Assembly (NCBI GenBank): GCA_023935145.1 | Contig: CM043703.1 | Location: 27,404,227 to 27,468,226 of the forward strand | Origin: Bretschneidera sinensis | Taxonomy: Eukaryota > Streptophyta > Magnoliopsida > Brassicales > Akaniaceae | Reading direction: 5' to 3' | Length of the DNA: 64,000 bases | In this document: positions 1 through 9,776 of the stretch, piece by piece | Layout: each line of letters begins with the position of its first letter | Numbering within the stretch: the first letter of the stretch is position 1 | The notes under the pieces: model-generated | Databases searched by the model: none | Told to the model about the DNA's origin: nothing | Seen by the model: only the letters and a program-made list of their open reading frames with translations | Made by a program: the position numbers and the translations under genes

Positions 1-909
1 CAATTACATTTCTTTTATCAAACTTAGTTTTTTGATTCTGAACAAGACAGATATTTGAGTTCATCTAATCAATTTCCAGTCCCACAATACCTAACAAAAA
101 CTGTAGACAGGAAATCACCTTGACAGTTTTTTTTTTTTATCTTTCTCTGATAACGAAGTAATAGTAAAATGGTATAATTAAAACCCAAGCAAACCGCTCC
201 GATCCTAATGCAAAGGCTTCACCCATTCAAACCCATCTTTTGATTCTTGAGCACACCATCGCCAAAAACCCGGTGGGGAGAATATGAGGCAGAAGAAGAT
301 GTGGGGAGTGTATGAGTTGTTACCGTCAACAGTCCGGTTATTCAATAAATTTCATAAATCAACAATCCATGCCTCTAAAAAATTAACACTCTTTCCTATC
401 TCTCATCTCCATTTTTTTAAAATGTTCAATGATCTTGTCATAACTTGCTTCATATATCGGTTATTCCCATATGCTTTCCCAACTTCATATAACTATGTAC
501 ACATCAGGGGCATCAACTAGAGCTCTGTTCTGATCGATTACATTAGATCTAGGAGAAGAGAGAGAAAGGGAAGAGAAAGAAAGATAACCAGATCCAGGAG
601 AAATAAGCCGTCCTTGTGGGTATTGAGGGATTCTGTCGCAAAGGGGGAAGAGAGAGAATGTGTGTGATGTAATGTTAACTTATGATCTGATAGGGCAAGT
701 TAAACGGGTGCAATTGAGTCTTTCAGTAATTTATGTTAGTATGTAACAGAGGCATGACTGTCAATCCTGGTCAAAGGGATTTGTATATTTTGAAACTATG
801 GGTCCTTATCTGTAGGTTAGGTCATATTATAGGTGGCAAAATGTAATTTTCCTAAAAAATATTATGAAGAATGATTGGATCCACTGCAACATCTATTAAA
901 ATGCTTTAG

Positions 910-1970
910 GAAAATATTTAATGTTACTTACAATTTTGATCCCTAAGTTTGGGACAGATAATAATTTAGTCCTCGATTTTCAACTTTTTTCAATTAAATC
1001 CTACAAGTTTAATTGCATCAATGTAGTCCCTTTTACTAATTTTGTAAAAAAAAAAACAAAAAATTCAATAATTATTTATTTAACCAAACTAATAATTTAA
1101 TTAAAAGATAAAAAATCTTCCCTCTCCTCCATCCTCTGTACTCACTTCCTCCTTCTTTTGTTTCTCTCGCAGTAGATCATACATGATAAAGGAGTGGCTT
1201 CATGAAGCGCGCACCATGATGTGCCCTTGTCTGCCAAGGTGCATATTGTGACAACGTCTAACAGCGTGTGCAGATCGTAGCTTCGTCTCTTAGGGCAGAT
1301 CGTGACCCATCGCAGTGAAGGGTTGTGTCCACCAGCCCAAATATAGCCTTAAGTTGTGAAAGAGGAGAAAGAAGGAAAAGGGTAATGGAGGAGAAAGAGA
1401 GGTGGAAAAGGTAGAGAAAGAGATCATCATGAGTTTGTAGAGAGAAGAGATTTTTTTAGAACTTAATCAAGAAGCACATGCACACACACAAGGAAGGGAA
1501 AAAGAGATAGTTACGTATAAGACTGACAACACACACCAACTATAAAAAAATACCCAACTTTTACGGCCGCAGACTAATGCGTATATGTAACTCTCTTTGA
1601 TAACATCTTTTTGAGTGGGATGGATCGTTTTTTCCGGGAACTCTTTTGCTTCTTTTCATTTTTTTGAGGATTTAATCCAGAAACATATGCAGAGTGGGAA
1701 GAGAAATTAGGGTTATTGAATTTTTATTTTATTTTCATGTACTCTAGTATTATATTAATATTAATGTTTTATTAAATAAATAGTTACAAAAATAAATTTT
1801 CTCTTAGTTCGTTTGACAGAGTTAGTAAACAATTCGACATTGAATCAGTTTGAAAAGTTGGAGTATTTAATTTCAAAATTTTAAAAAATTGAGGATTAAA
1901 TTATTATCTATGCTTAAGTTTAATGACCAAATTGTAAATAACCCAATATTTAATATTTTGTTAAAAAGGT
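910..1970. mobile_element. Candidate non-autonomous DNA transposon with long terminal inverted repeats
   Basis: The two ends are inverted copies of each other over roughly 70 bp. The left end at about 914-985 (containing gggacagataataattta) matches the reverse complement of about 1890-1966, with some mismatches. The interior holds a short GC-richer core (about 1190-1350) in an otherwise AT-rich sequence and no credible reading frame. Long inverted ends without a transposase suggest a MULE-like or other non-autonomous DNA element; the superfamily is inferred, not shown, and I could not identify a clear target duplication. A second copy lies in unit 3. Units 5 and 7 lack it through a larger shared deletion. 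Confidence 0.6.
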
Positions 1971-2037
1971 AAGTAATTATCCGAAAAAAATATTATAACA
2001 CTGCATAAGAAATTAAAAGTTGTTAATTATGGTCCTT

Positions 2038-2420
2038 ATGTGGTGAAAATATACTTTCGGTGGAAAATTTCATACTTCTGATGACGAAACACTTACTTTT
2101 AGTGATATTTTTTTATTTTAACCACAAATATTATTATTTTTACCACCAGAAGTATAAATTTATCCTCAAAAGTATATGTTTTATCACTAGACTCCACCGT
2201 TAAGGTGGGATCTAGATTACCTTTCCAAACAATAAAAAAGAGATAATTGCCTTGGGTGGGAAAAATAAACTTTTGGTGACAAATTCATATTTTTTATGGT
2301 AAAACACAAACATTTTCTATAATAAAACTGCTTTTCTTATCATCAATATTTTTATTTATATCACATAAGTATAAACTAACCATAAAAATACATGTTTTGC
2401 CACAAAATGTGTAAGTAAGA
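2038..2420. repeat. Two tandem, diverged ~150 bp AT-rich modules
   Basis: Two neighbouring modules (about 2038-2205 and 2245-2420) share a framework: a gtgg-gaaaaata start, a ctttcggtgg/cttttggtga segment, a cgaaacac/taaaacac segment, a T-rich stretch and a downstream agtataaa segment. Unit 3 repeats the same arrangement at about 23785-24170. They may be a pair of related small hairpin elements; no coding capacity is seen. Confidence 0.4.
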
Positions 2421-2504
2421 CAAATTACCATTTTTTTTCAAAGCACCATAGACTCAAACATTAATTATTGATCCAAACTATAGTCTTTGTCCTAAATTTA
2501 TGTA

Positions 2505-3235
2505 CATAAGAGATTAAAACTCATTTCTATTTCTTTTTCCCCAAATGGCTATTTAATCAAACTAAATATTTAATGACAATGAGCAAATCATGAGAACTTT
2601 TTCATATGAATTTGTATCCTTTAGGGTTCTGATTGTCTTCGTACTGCTCATGGTGAAATGGTGTAACCTTAAAAAAAATATGAAATCTATGATTAAGATT
2701 GGATAATTTTCACGACATCTAAAAAATTTGATTCTGAAATGCAAAAACAAAGGCGTGATAATGACGGCTAGTCTCACCTCGTTGGCATGTATTGATGCAT
2801 GAACTGTCGTCCAACAACGATTGGCCATCAAATTTTGTAGATTCCCTTAAAACTAAAAATCTAGCCTTGTGGTGCTGCTATTTTTTGATAACCATAATCG
2901 AAAATTAGTAGATCTAAAGTAGGGCCCCCTCCAATCACACGTGCGGCACATGAGTATGGTATGTCCGATGGAAGGCGACGAATCCAATGCCAAAATGTAT
3001 ATCTCATCGAGCATTTTTCAACGGTATTGATTTTGTACTTTTTCAACCACCAGCTGGTCCGATATTGCAATACGTCTCCAAAGGATAAAAAATTTAGTCT
3101 ATAACGTAATTGATATCGTTTTGTTTGCTTAAGGGACATTTCAAACATTAAGGCTAGTTTTGTGAGACCTGACAACTTTCGTACACGTACGCTCATATAA
3201 TAAGAATATGTACGGAATTACTTCCATAAGTATTG
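2505..3235. repeat. F subrepeat (first of two diverged copies inside the unit)
   Basis: This block and the G block at 4228-4900 share a series of landmarks in the same order: an 'agagattaaaactcatttc' motif, an 'aatcatgagaac'-like segment, a cttcgtactg/cttggtgttg segment, and a 'gtatatctcatcgag' motif preceded by a 'gtggaaggcgatgaa'-like motif. This indicates an old duplication predating the amplification of the array. Further F copies lie at about 24260-24990, 42920-43690 and 59630-60410. The reverse strand of the 'catcgag' area keeps a short open stretch in units 5 and 7 but is frameshifted in unit 1. I do not recognise a protein family. Confidence 0.6.
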
Positions 3236-3305
3236 TGTTAGGGGATTGTTCAAACTAGTCAAACAATGACTAGTTTAGATTTGACAATGAATTTGACTTG
3301 GCAAA

Positions 3306-3752
3306 TGACAATGGTTTAATATGAAAATTGGCCTCTAAGCCTAGAATTTCGAGTGGAATATGAATTTTTAACTAGAATTATTGGAAAATTATTCTTCCAT
3401 TTCTTCATACAGGTAGCCTATCCCTTCACCATAGTTTTCTTCACCCTTTCGCTCAAAACTACCCAGCCTTACTCCACATGACAACTAATTTGGAAAACAG
3501 TTTTGAAAACATTTATATTAAGGAGCCTCTCAATCTTTTAACAATTTTAAATGAATCCTACCAAAAAGACAGATAGAATTAGGCACCAACTGATATAAGG
3601 CTATGTGGTACAGTTTCAAGATGAAGCATATGAAGAGGTGAAGAGGGAGAAAAAGACCAGCCATAAACGAGTGCGTATACACGCATAGCAGGTAAGAACC
3701 AACCTCTCGAGGGTCATCGCGGGCTCACTCTCCTACCCTGACCATCGTAAGT
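3306..3752. other. Unit-1-specific ~440 bp segment
   Basis: In units 5 and 7 the sequence passes directly from 'actaggcaaatga' to 'atactcaactaggattc'; in unit 1 about 440 bp lie between the equivalent points. The segment has no long reading frame and includes a somewhat GC-richer stretch near 3660-3750. It is either an insertion in unit 1 or a deletion shared by units 5 and 7. The short tga at both edges is too little to call a target duplication. Confidence 0.5.
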
Positions 3753-3836
3753 GAATACTAAACTAGGATTCTAAATATTTCCTTAAGGTTTGTAAACTCT
3801 TCCTATCCTAATCCGTTTCGCTCATCCTCAACATTA

Positions 3837-4040
3837 AAAGAAATATTCCTCGCCTCTAAGGCTAGACCATCTTATATATCTTTCAACGTGCACTCATCCA
3901 AAGAGGAGGGAGTGGTGGTTTCTTCCTTAACCACCACCTCAAGATCCAAACTAAGTCTCTCTATAAGAGACTCGGCCGAAGAGCTACTCACCTCGACCAC
4001 CGTGAAACTAAATGGACTATTGCTGTATTAAAATAACCAA
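3837..4040 (-). pseudogene. Acidic coding-like relict, unit 1 copy (unknown protein)
   Basis: On the minus strand this segment reads as an acidic, serine-rich peptide with cores such as ERLSLDLEVVVKEETTT and DECTLKDI. One internal stop lies soon after DECTLKDI. The same peptide is open in units 5 and 7, where the reading begins with GTG rather than ATG, so there is no credible start codon. In unit 5 it is preceded on the minus strand by an AT-rich stretch ending in tattgcag, which resembles a 3' splice site. It may be an internal exon of a gene captured into the unit. I do not recognise the family, and the differences between copies are mostly amino-acid changing, so it is probably not under constraint. 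Confidence 0.4.
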
Positions 4041-4227
4041 ATAATGGCTATTGAACAGCCAATATAATTGTATGTGAGAAATTTAAACTTTCTAACAGTA
4101 TTGTGAGCTAAAATGTGGTTGTATTATAGGCTTACGTACGAGTATGGGTAATGAGATAGTTTTGGTTTACTTTGTAATTAAATTATCATTGTGTTACTTG
4201 TATATAGCATCTTTTCATTAAAAAAAA

Positions 4228-4900
4228 ATTATGCACATAAGAGATTGAAACTCATTTCTATTCATTTTTTTATCTGTTCATTTTTTGTTCATGTGATGAA
4301 GTTAATAGAACTAATTATTTGCTGACATTGAGAAAATAGTGAAAACCTTTTTCATGTGCATTTTAATCATTCATGGGATTATCTTGGTGTTGTTCATGTT
4401 AAGATGGTGGCCACCTCATAAAAAATAAAATATACTGCTAGGATTGGACCACTTTAAAACATTTTATGGACATCTAAAAAATTTAGAATATGAAAGAAAA
4501 AGAAAAAAATGGGTGCGATAATGATGACTAGTTGTGCTTCGAGCACCAAGTTTTCTAGTTTCTCTTGACTCTAAAAATCCATAATGGTGGCGGTCTTTTT
4601 TTTTTTTCGATAATCGTCATCGAAAAGTAGTAGCTAGATATAAAGTTCGGCCCCTTAAATCACATGGGCAGTATGTATGTCAAGTGGAAGGCGATGAATT
4701 CAGTGCCGGACTGTATATCTCATCGAGCTCTTTCAAACAATATCAATATTTAATTTTTCTAAACACCAATTAACCAGATATTGTAAGAAATCTTCTGAAG
4801 ATGAAAAATTAAGTCAAATATTTATTCAGTTGCATAAGAGACATTTGAAACCAAGAAGTTAAGCATCTAAAATAGTGCAAAATGCAAGGGAGATGAGTGG
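4228..4900. repeat. G subrepeat (second diverged copy inside the unit)
   Basis: Partner of the F block, with the same order of short motifs including 'gtatatctcatcgagctc'. Other G copies lie at 25290-25930 and 61015-61650; the unit 2 copy is preserved only from 16822, where a copia LTR abuts it. In unit 5 the central part is missing, with a junction near 44565. No gene is supported. Confidence 0.55.
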
Positions 4901-5866
4901 AACTTGCGCCACTTAGCTATTTCTGTGGGTAGAACAACAACTGAGCTCTGGCGCTTCTTATGAAATCACTTTTCTTCAATTTTATTTATTCAATTAAATT
5001 GAGTAATATAACAACTAACTTAGAATTTTTAATACCATACAACAATATATAAAACTATAAAAATCATCTATATTCCATTTAATAATTATATATATTTCTA
5101 ATATAAAATATATAAATATAAATACGCTTTCGAGACACTCTTGATCTTAACATTTAATAAAATTTGATGCTCTCGTGCACCCCCTCCCGCTCTGTCTCGT
5201 GCTCAACGATCTTGTATCCAAGATTTCAATCCCATCATTACTTCCATCACTTAATTAATACTCCTATTTAATTTACACAAAATCATGAGGAAGTAACTTG
5301 AATAAAACTAAACTTCAAGGAGGCATAGTGAGCAGTATTCCAAACCATAAGAGGGTAAATTTAAATTAATTCTATAAAATATGTACAATGTTGCACTGTG
5401 GATTTTTGCACTCTAAACTGCCACCTTTTCTTTTAACAACAATTAAATAAATGCAAAATTAAGATAAATTTTTTTTCTAAAAAAAGATCAATTAAGTTTA
5501 GTTGAAATGGCATATACACAAATGCATTTTGAAAAATCTTTAATTCTGGTCATCTAGAATTTGTTAGTCCGGCTTAAAAAAAGTAATATTGTCATTATCA
5601 AATCTGACATCAGTGTATACGTACAAAATATACGAGGTAAAGACAGAAATGCCCATATTTAAATTGTAACATGTATAACAATCTTTTTAGTATAAATATC
5701 ACCTTTAAAACAATTTTAATCGTTGTCCCGACCCTTCAACTCTTTCTATTCAATAAGGTTTTTCCACCAACACGCTTCTACCATTGATATAACAATAGTA
5801 AACCTCCTATGTAAGTATCTTCAACAAATTTTTTTGAGCTGGCCTATGTTTGAAGTCTCGCATTCA

Positions 5867-5978
5867 GGAGTTGTTTGGTACATGCTTTAAGTTCAACTTA
5901 AAGCAAAAAAATTCCCCTTGTTAGGCCTTTTTTTTTTTCTTCTTTAAGTTGTATTTAAAACTTGTACCAAACAACGCC
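5867..5978. mobile_element. Hairpin MITE-I, unit 1 copy
   Basis: A short element whose ends are inverted repeats; in units 2-4 the terminal consensus is GGCGTTGTTTGG(T/A)AC. Inside, ctttaagttcaacttaaagc and ctttaagttgtatttaaaac extend the hairpin. In unit 2 it is flanked by gta on both sides, a possible 3 bp target duplication that would fit a PIF/Harbinger (Tourist-like) MITE; the superfamily is inferred. The left end of this copy is mutated (ggagttgtttggtac). Confidence 0.6.
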
Positions 5979-6453
5979 ATAATCGTTTTTCCTCTTTCTT
6001 GTCATGTGTGTTTCTTAATCAAAGTCGCAAAAAGGAAAAAAAATCAACAATTGTACGTGTGCTAAATTCTCTCATTAAAATCTTGGTTGCTTTTCTGATA
6101 GATTGATTATATATTAGGTTATATTAAAATACATGTTAATTATTTGTTTATGAAATATTATAATGATGAGCTTCTTGAAATGAAATTGCTATTTGACTAT
6201 AGATATCCAGCCTTTAGACTTGAACTTATAAATTTCAAACATTTGATTCTTTGCCAAGAAACATTTTCTGCATTTCATTTTATTTTTTGCTTTGTTGTCT
6301 ACAACTTTTTTATATGGTATTTTATTGTTAGGCCATTGGATGTTTCTTCTCTTACCCAAATTATGTTTTTCTTTAATTAAATTTAATTAAAATATAAGAA
6401 ATAGTTGACAATTTCTAGTTATCCTCATCAATTTGCAGTGTGCATAAGCTCGC

Positions 6454-7299
6454 ATGAACATGCTATATAGAAACAGGTTGAAGGTTTCGCAGTCTTCCTA
6501 CATAGAAAAGATGATATCTAAGTTTTCTATGGAAGATAGCAAACTAGTAAAGGTTCCTCTTGTTGGTCATTTCAAGTTCTCTAGTGATCAATGTCCAATA
6601 TCAGAGGCGGAGAAGAAGGAAATGGAGAAGGTCCCTTACTCTAGTGTGGTTGGATCAGTCATGTTCACCATGGTAAGCACTAGACTCGACATTGCTCATG
6701 CAATTAGTGTTCTCATAAGGTTTATGAGTAATCTCGGAATGGAGCATTGGCTTGGGATGAAGTGGTTGCTGAGGTACTTGAAGGGAAGCCTAGATGTGGG
6801 GCTTGTGTACAAGAAGAGGGGTATGTCCATCATTATAGAGGGTTATGCTGATTCAGACTATGGAGCAGACCGGGATAAGAGAAGATCGATTACCTCCTAC
6901 TTCTTCAACTTAAACAGATGTCGTATAAGTTGGAAGGCTCAATTGCAGCCGGTGGTAGCACTCTTAACAACCGAGGCTGAGTACATAGCGTCAACGGAAG
7001 CCATAAAGGAGGCTATGTGGTACAAAGGGTTGTTGGAAGAGTTGAAGGTCCTAAAAGAGCAGGTGGTAGTGTATTTGGATAGCCAAAGTGTGTTGCACTT
7101 ATGTAGGAACCCAGTGTTCCATGAGAGGACTAATCATATGGATGTTCGGTATCATTTCATTCAGGAAAATGTTATGAAAGGATGCATTCATGTGGACAAA
7201 GTCGCAACGGAAGAAAATCCTGCATATTTAGGTACTAAAGTTCTGCCTCTAAGCAAGTTCAATCATTGCCTTGGACTTCTTAGGATTGGAGTCAGATGA
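6454..7299 (+). pseudogene. Copia pol 3' part: end of RT and RNase H (open fragment)
   Basis: A 281-residue open frame covering the C-terminal part of a Ty1/copia polyprotein. The first few residues come from flanking unit sequence. Visible landmarks are SQSSYIEKM at the RT end, the MKWLLRYLKG segment, the RNase H aspartate region YADSDYGAD near residue 131, TTEAEYIAS near residue 172, LDSQSVLHL and the terminal KFNHCLGLLRIG. In a complete element this would form part of the enzyme that copies RNA to DNA and degrades the RNA template. It has no gag, protease, integrase or RT core, so it is a relict. It retains a 153 bp RNase H stretch that elements A, C and D have lost. Confidence 0.85.
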
Positions 7300-8235
7300 T
7301 ATGGTGACTCAAGTTGAGTTTGGATCCTAATTTCTCGGCACAATGGGTTCGGGTTTAATCACTTAGACAAATGTAGAGATTGTTGGTATTTGTCTAAGGA
7401 TTAAACGTGTTGAAGAGTTCAACATCAGGTCCAGGTGTGCGCCGCGGCACAGGTGGTGTGCACTGCGGCCACCAGCAAAGAAGGAAGTCCAGGAAGGTGT
7501 ACACCGCGGCGCAGCCTCCTGCACGCCGTGGTGCCCAGCAAGGATGAAGGCCTGGAGGAGTTTCTGCCCTGTGTGCATCGCGGCCAGCCATGTTCTGAGC
7601 CGAGGCGCCAGGCACACCTGATGCTTCCTGATCAGCACTTTGGATTGGTGCGTGGGACTTGGTTAAAATGCACAGGATCATGTAGACTTGTTAAAGGGCT
7701 ATGATTGATTGGTCCTCAAGATCTAAGGGTTGAGATTGACTTCAAGATTGGTTCAAGAAGTGGTTGCATTATATAAAGGATTATCTAGGAGCAATAACAT
7801 AATGTGTGTGAAATAGAACACATGGTGTGTGAGAGTGCAAAGACACTAAACACAAGAGAGACTCATTCAAGAGAGGCTGGTTGTTTAGAGAGAGAGTAGT
7901 CTAGATTGGGGATTCAAGGGCTTTGTAAATGAAATTTTCTTGGGGAAAATTCCAGGGAAACACGTAGTTCTTATCACTTTCTTTTTATCTTCTGTCGTTC
8001 TTCAAGAACAAAAGGGTTCTTGAAGAGGTGTTACTATAATTGTAAGAACTCAATTGATTTAGTGCAAAGAGCTCGGAGGAGCTCGTGGGGACGAAGGCAC
8101 ATTGCCGAACCTCGATAACAATTGTTTGTGTTCTTTCTTTGATTGGTTTGATTCCTGTTTATTACAAGTCATTCTAGACTTGGGTGTTTGGAAAGATCAC
8201 AACCTGGGATTCCGGAAGAAGGTGAGTTTCCAACA
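6466..8235 (+). mobile_element. 5'-truncated family-1 copia element
   Basis: Contains the end of pol, a polypurine-like tract and a complete 3' LTR, then the flank GCTAG at 8236-8240. The same GCTAG site flanks both ends of complete element B in unit 3, so this copy and B descend from one insertion that was duplicated with the array. The left side is a deletion junction: sequence next to the hairpin MITE (atgctatata) is joined directly to pol, removing the 5' LTR, gag, most of pol and ~2 kb of unit sequence. Units 2, 4 and 5 have the empty site with a single GCTAG at 19617, 39338 and 46965. Confidence 0.88.
7381..8235 (+). repeat. Family-1 3' LTR (855 bp)
   Basis: Starts TGTTGG and ends CCAACA, preceded by the tract aaatgtagagat. 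Includes a TATA-like tatataaag near 7770 and the motif aggcacattgccgaacctcg near 8095-8114, which lies in the U5 part of plant copia LTRs. A GC-rich stretch (about 7436-7600) with repeated ccgcggc-like motifs is the most variable part between copies. Confidence 0.88.
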
Positions 8236-8837
8236 GCTAGTTTTTGGTACAGCAATTTTGATGGTTACCAGATCATGGGCCGAGACATCTGCCAAATCCA
8301 CGACAGAGATAGCCTTCAAATTCGCGGACTTGTAGCTTGTGCTATAGTCGCGATGGTAGCTTAATCAATGATCGAAAAGGTCGAATAGACACGATTGGGG
8401 ATTGTTGGTTCAATAGTTTTGAGTATAGTCACCAGGTCCTTGATGATACTATCCTTTGTCTAGATCTGGCTTGGACATCTGACAGAAGCTGTATCTGATT
8501 TTGTGTTTTCTTTTTGGAATTATGTTGTTTTAATTAATTTTTTGTAGTACTATAGTTTTTTTATTAAAAAAAAATTACATTCTTATTGCTTGATTTATAT
8601 AGTTGTTGAACCAATTGTGAAATTTTTTTGTTGTAATTGTTTAAAATTAAGATTATTGTTGTTTATGATAATTAACACATATTTTGAGTTTGAAATTTAT
8701 TGTTAGAATTAAGATTACTATTTTCATTTTTAAAATTAAGATAAATTTTCAGTATGAAAAGGTAAAAGTATTTATCAATAATTAATTGACTATGAACGTT
8801 AATTTGGAGTTCTTTAAACAATTACTTTATTTACATA
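8236..8837. other. Unit 1 AT-rich spacer up to element A
   Basis: Continues the unit immediately after the GCTAG flank, matching unit 2 from 19617. It reads through a 'gctatagtcgcgatggt' landmark into a very AT-rich stretch. The last bases, ACATA at 8833-8837, are the left target duplication of element A. No gene is supported. Confidence 0.7.
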
Positions 8838-9695
8838 TGTTGGAAATCACCTTGACAAGATGCCCAGGTGGTGATCTTCCAAACACCCAAGTCTTGAATG
8901 ACTTGTAGAAAGAATTTCAGCAATCGAACACAAGAACAGAAAATCAAAGAAAGAAAGAAGACAAGTAATTTGTTGTCGAGGTTCGGCAATGTGCCTACGT
9001 CCCCATGAGTTCCTCCGAACTCTCTGCACTATCTCAATGGTTCTTACAAAGTTACAGCAATCCCCTTCAAGAATCCAAGTTCTTGGAGAACCAAGAAGAG
9101 AACAAGAAAGTGATAGACCTATTACAATGCTTTCTATCAATTCTCTACTAACCTCTCTTCTTTACAACCAGCCTCACTACAAGAGTCCCTCTTGTGTTTA
9201 TGTCTCTCACAAAATTCTCTCTTGTGTTTACAATGATCTCACAATGTCACAACCTGTGTGGTTCTCTCACACACCTTTTTCCACCACTTGAAATGAGGCT
9301 AGGAAACCCTTTTTATAGCCTCTTAATTCTTGGACAATCTTGTGAATCATTCTTGACCCTTTGATCATGTTCTTCCTTTAATCTCAGCCCTTCATCACTC
9401 TCCAAGTGATGCTGTGCATTTTGGTGTGGTGCTGTGTGCTGCAGCGTGACCTGATGCAGCAGCCTCCTGATGTTGTGCGCACACCTCCTGCCTGTGGGCA
9501 GAAACTTCCACAGCAGTGTGCCTGACCTTCCCATGCTCAAAATTGAAGCACACACATGTGTGCAACCTTATAACTTGCTGAAATTTGATTTCCCACAATT
9601 GGTTTGGACATTAACCAACCTTTGAACCATGTTTGGACCTGTTCAAACCTTGACCATGTTTGAACCATGTTTAAACCTTAGACAAAAAACCAACA
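8838..9695 (-). repeat. Element A 3' LTR (left side)
   Basis: 858 bp, TGTTGG...CCAACA. Because the element is on the minus strand, this is its 3' LTR. The adjacent inner sequence, read on the minus strand, is the polypurine-like tract acaaaggtagagat. A TATA-like element lies at about 9310-9318 (minus strand). Open frames seen inside this LTR recur in every LTR copy and are not genes. Confidence 0.92.
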
Positions 9696-9776
9696 ATCTC
9701 TACCTTTGTCTAAGCGTTTAAACCCGAACCATTTGTGCAGAGACCTTCGGGATCCAAACTCGTCTTGAGTCATCAA

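Noticed and set aside
108..126. 'ggaaatcaccttgaca' in the left block equals the start of family-1 LTRs
   Set aside because: Only ~16 bp matches, the neighbouring sequence does not continue into the LTR, and other units have mismatches; taken as coincidence.
284..520. 78-codon frame in the left block of unit 1
   Set aside because: The homologous region of unit 3 is frameshifted early (near 22060), and the composition is that of non-coding DNA.
2861..3196. 111-codon minus-strand frame in the F block
   Set aside because: The unit 3, 5 and 7 copies do not keep this frame, and the conserved stretch in units 5 and 7 is in another frame.
6144..6380. 78-87 codon frame rich in Phe/Tyr/Ile, recurring at 27148-27411 and 37939-38202
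   Set aside because: AT-rich unit sequence. The same frame has a stop in unit 2 (gatagtaagcc near 18385) and is broken in units 5 and 7; no family resemblance.
7363..7704. Overlapping open frames on both strands in GC-rich sequence, also near 28446-28755 and 33281-33580
   Set aside because: They fall in the GC-rich U3 of family-1 LTRs, where stops are rare by composition; frames are not conserved between LTR copies.
8989..9291. ~100-codon plus-strand open frame, repeated at 13510-13839 and 42002-42376
   Set aside because: It lies inside family-1 LTRs, antisense to the element, and is repeated only because the LTR is repeated; no domain seen.
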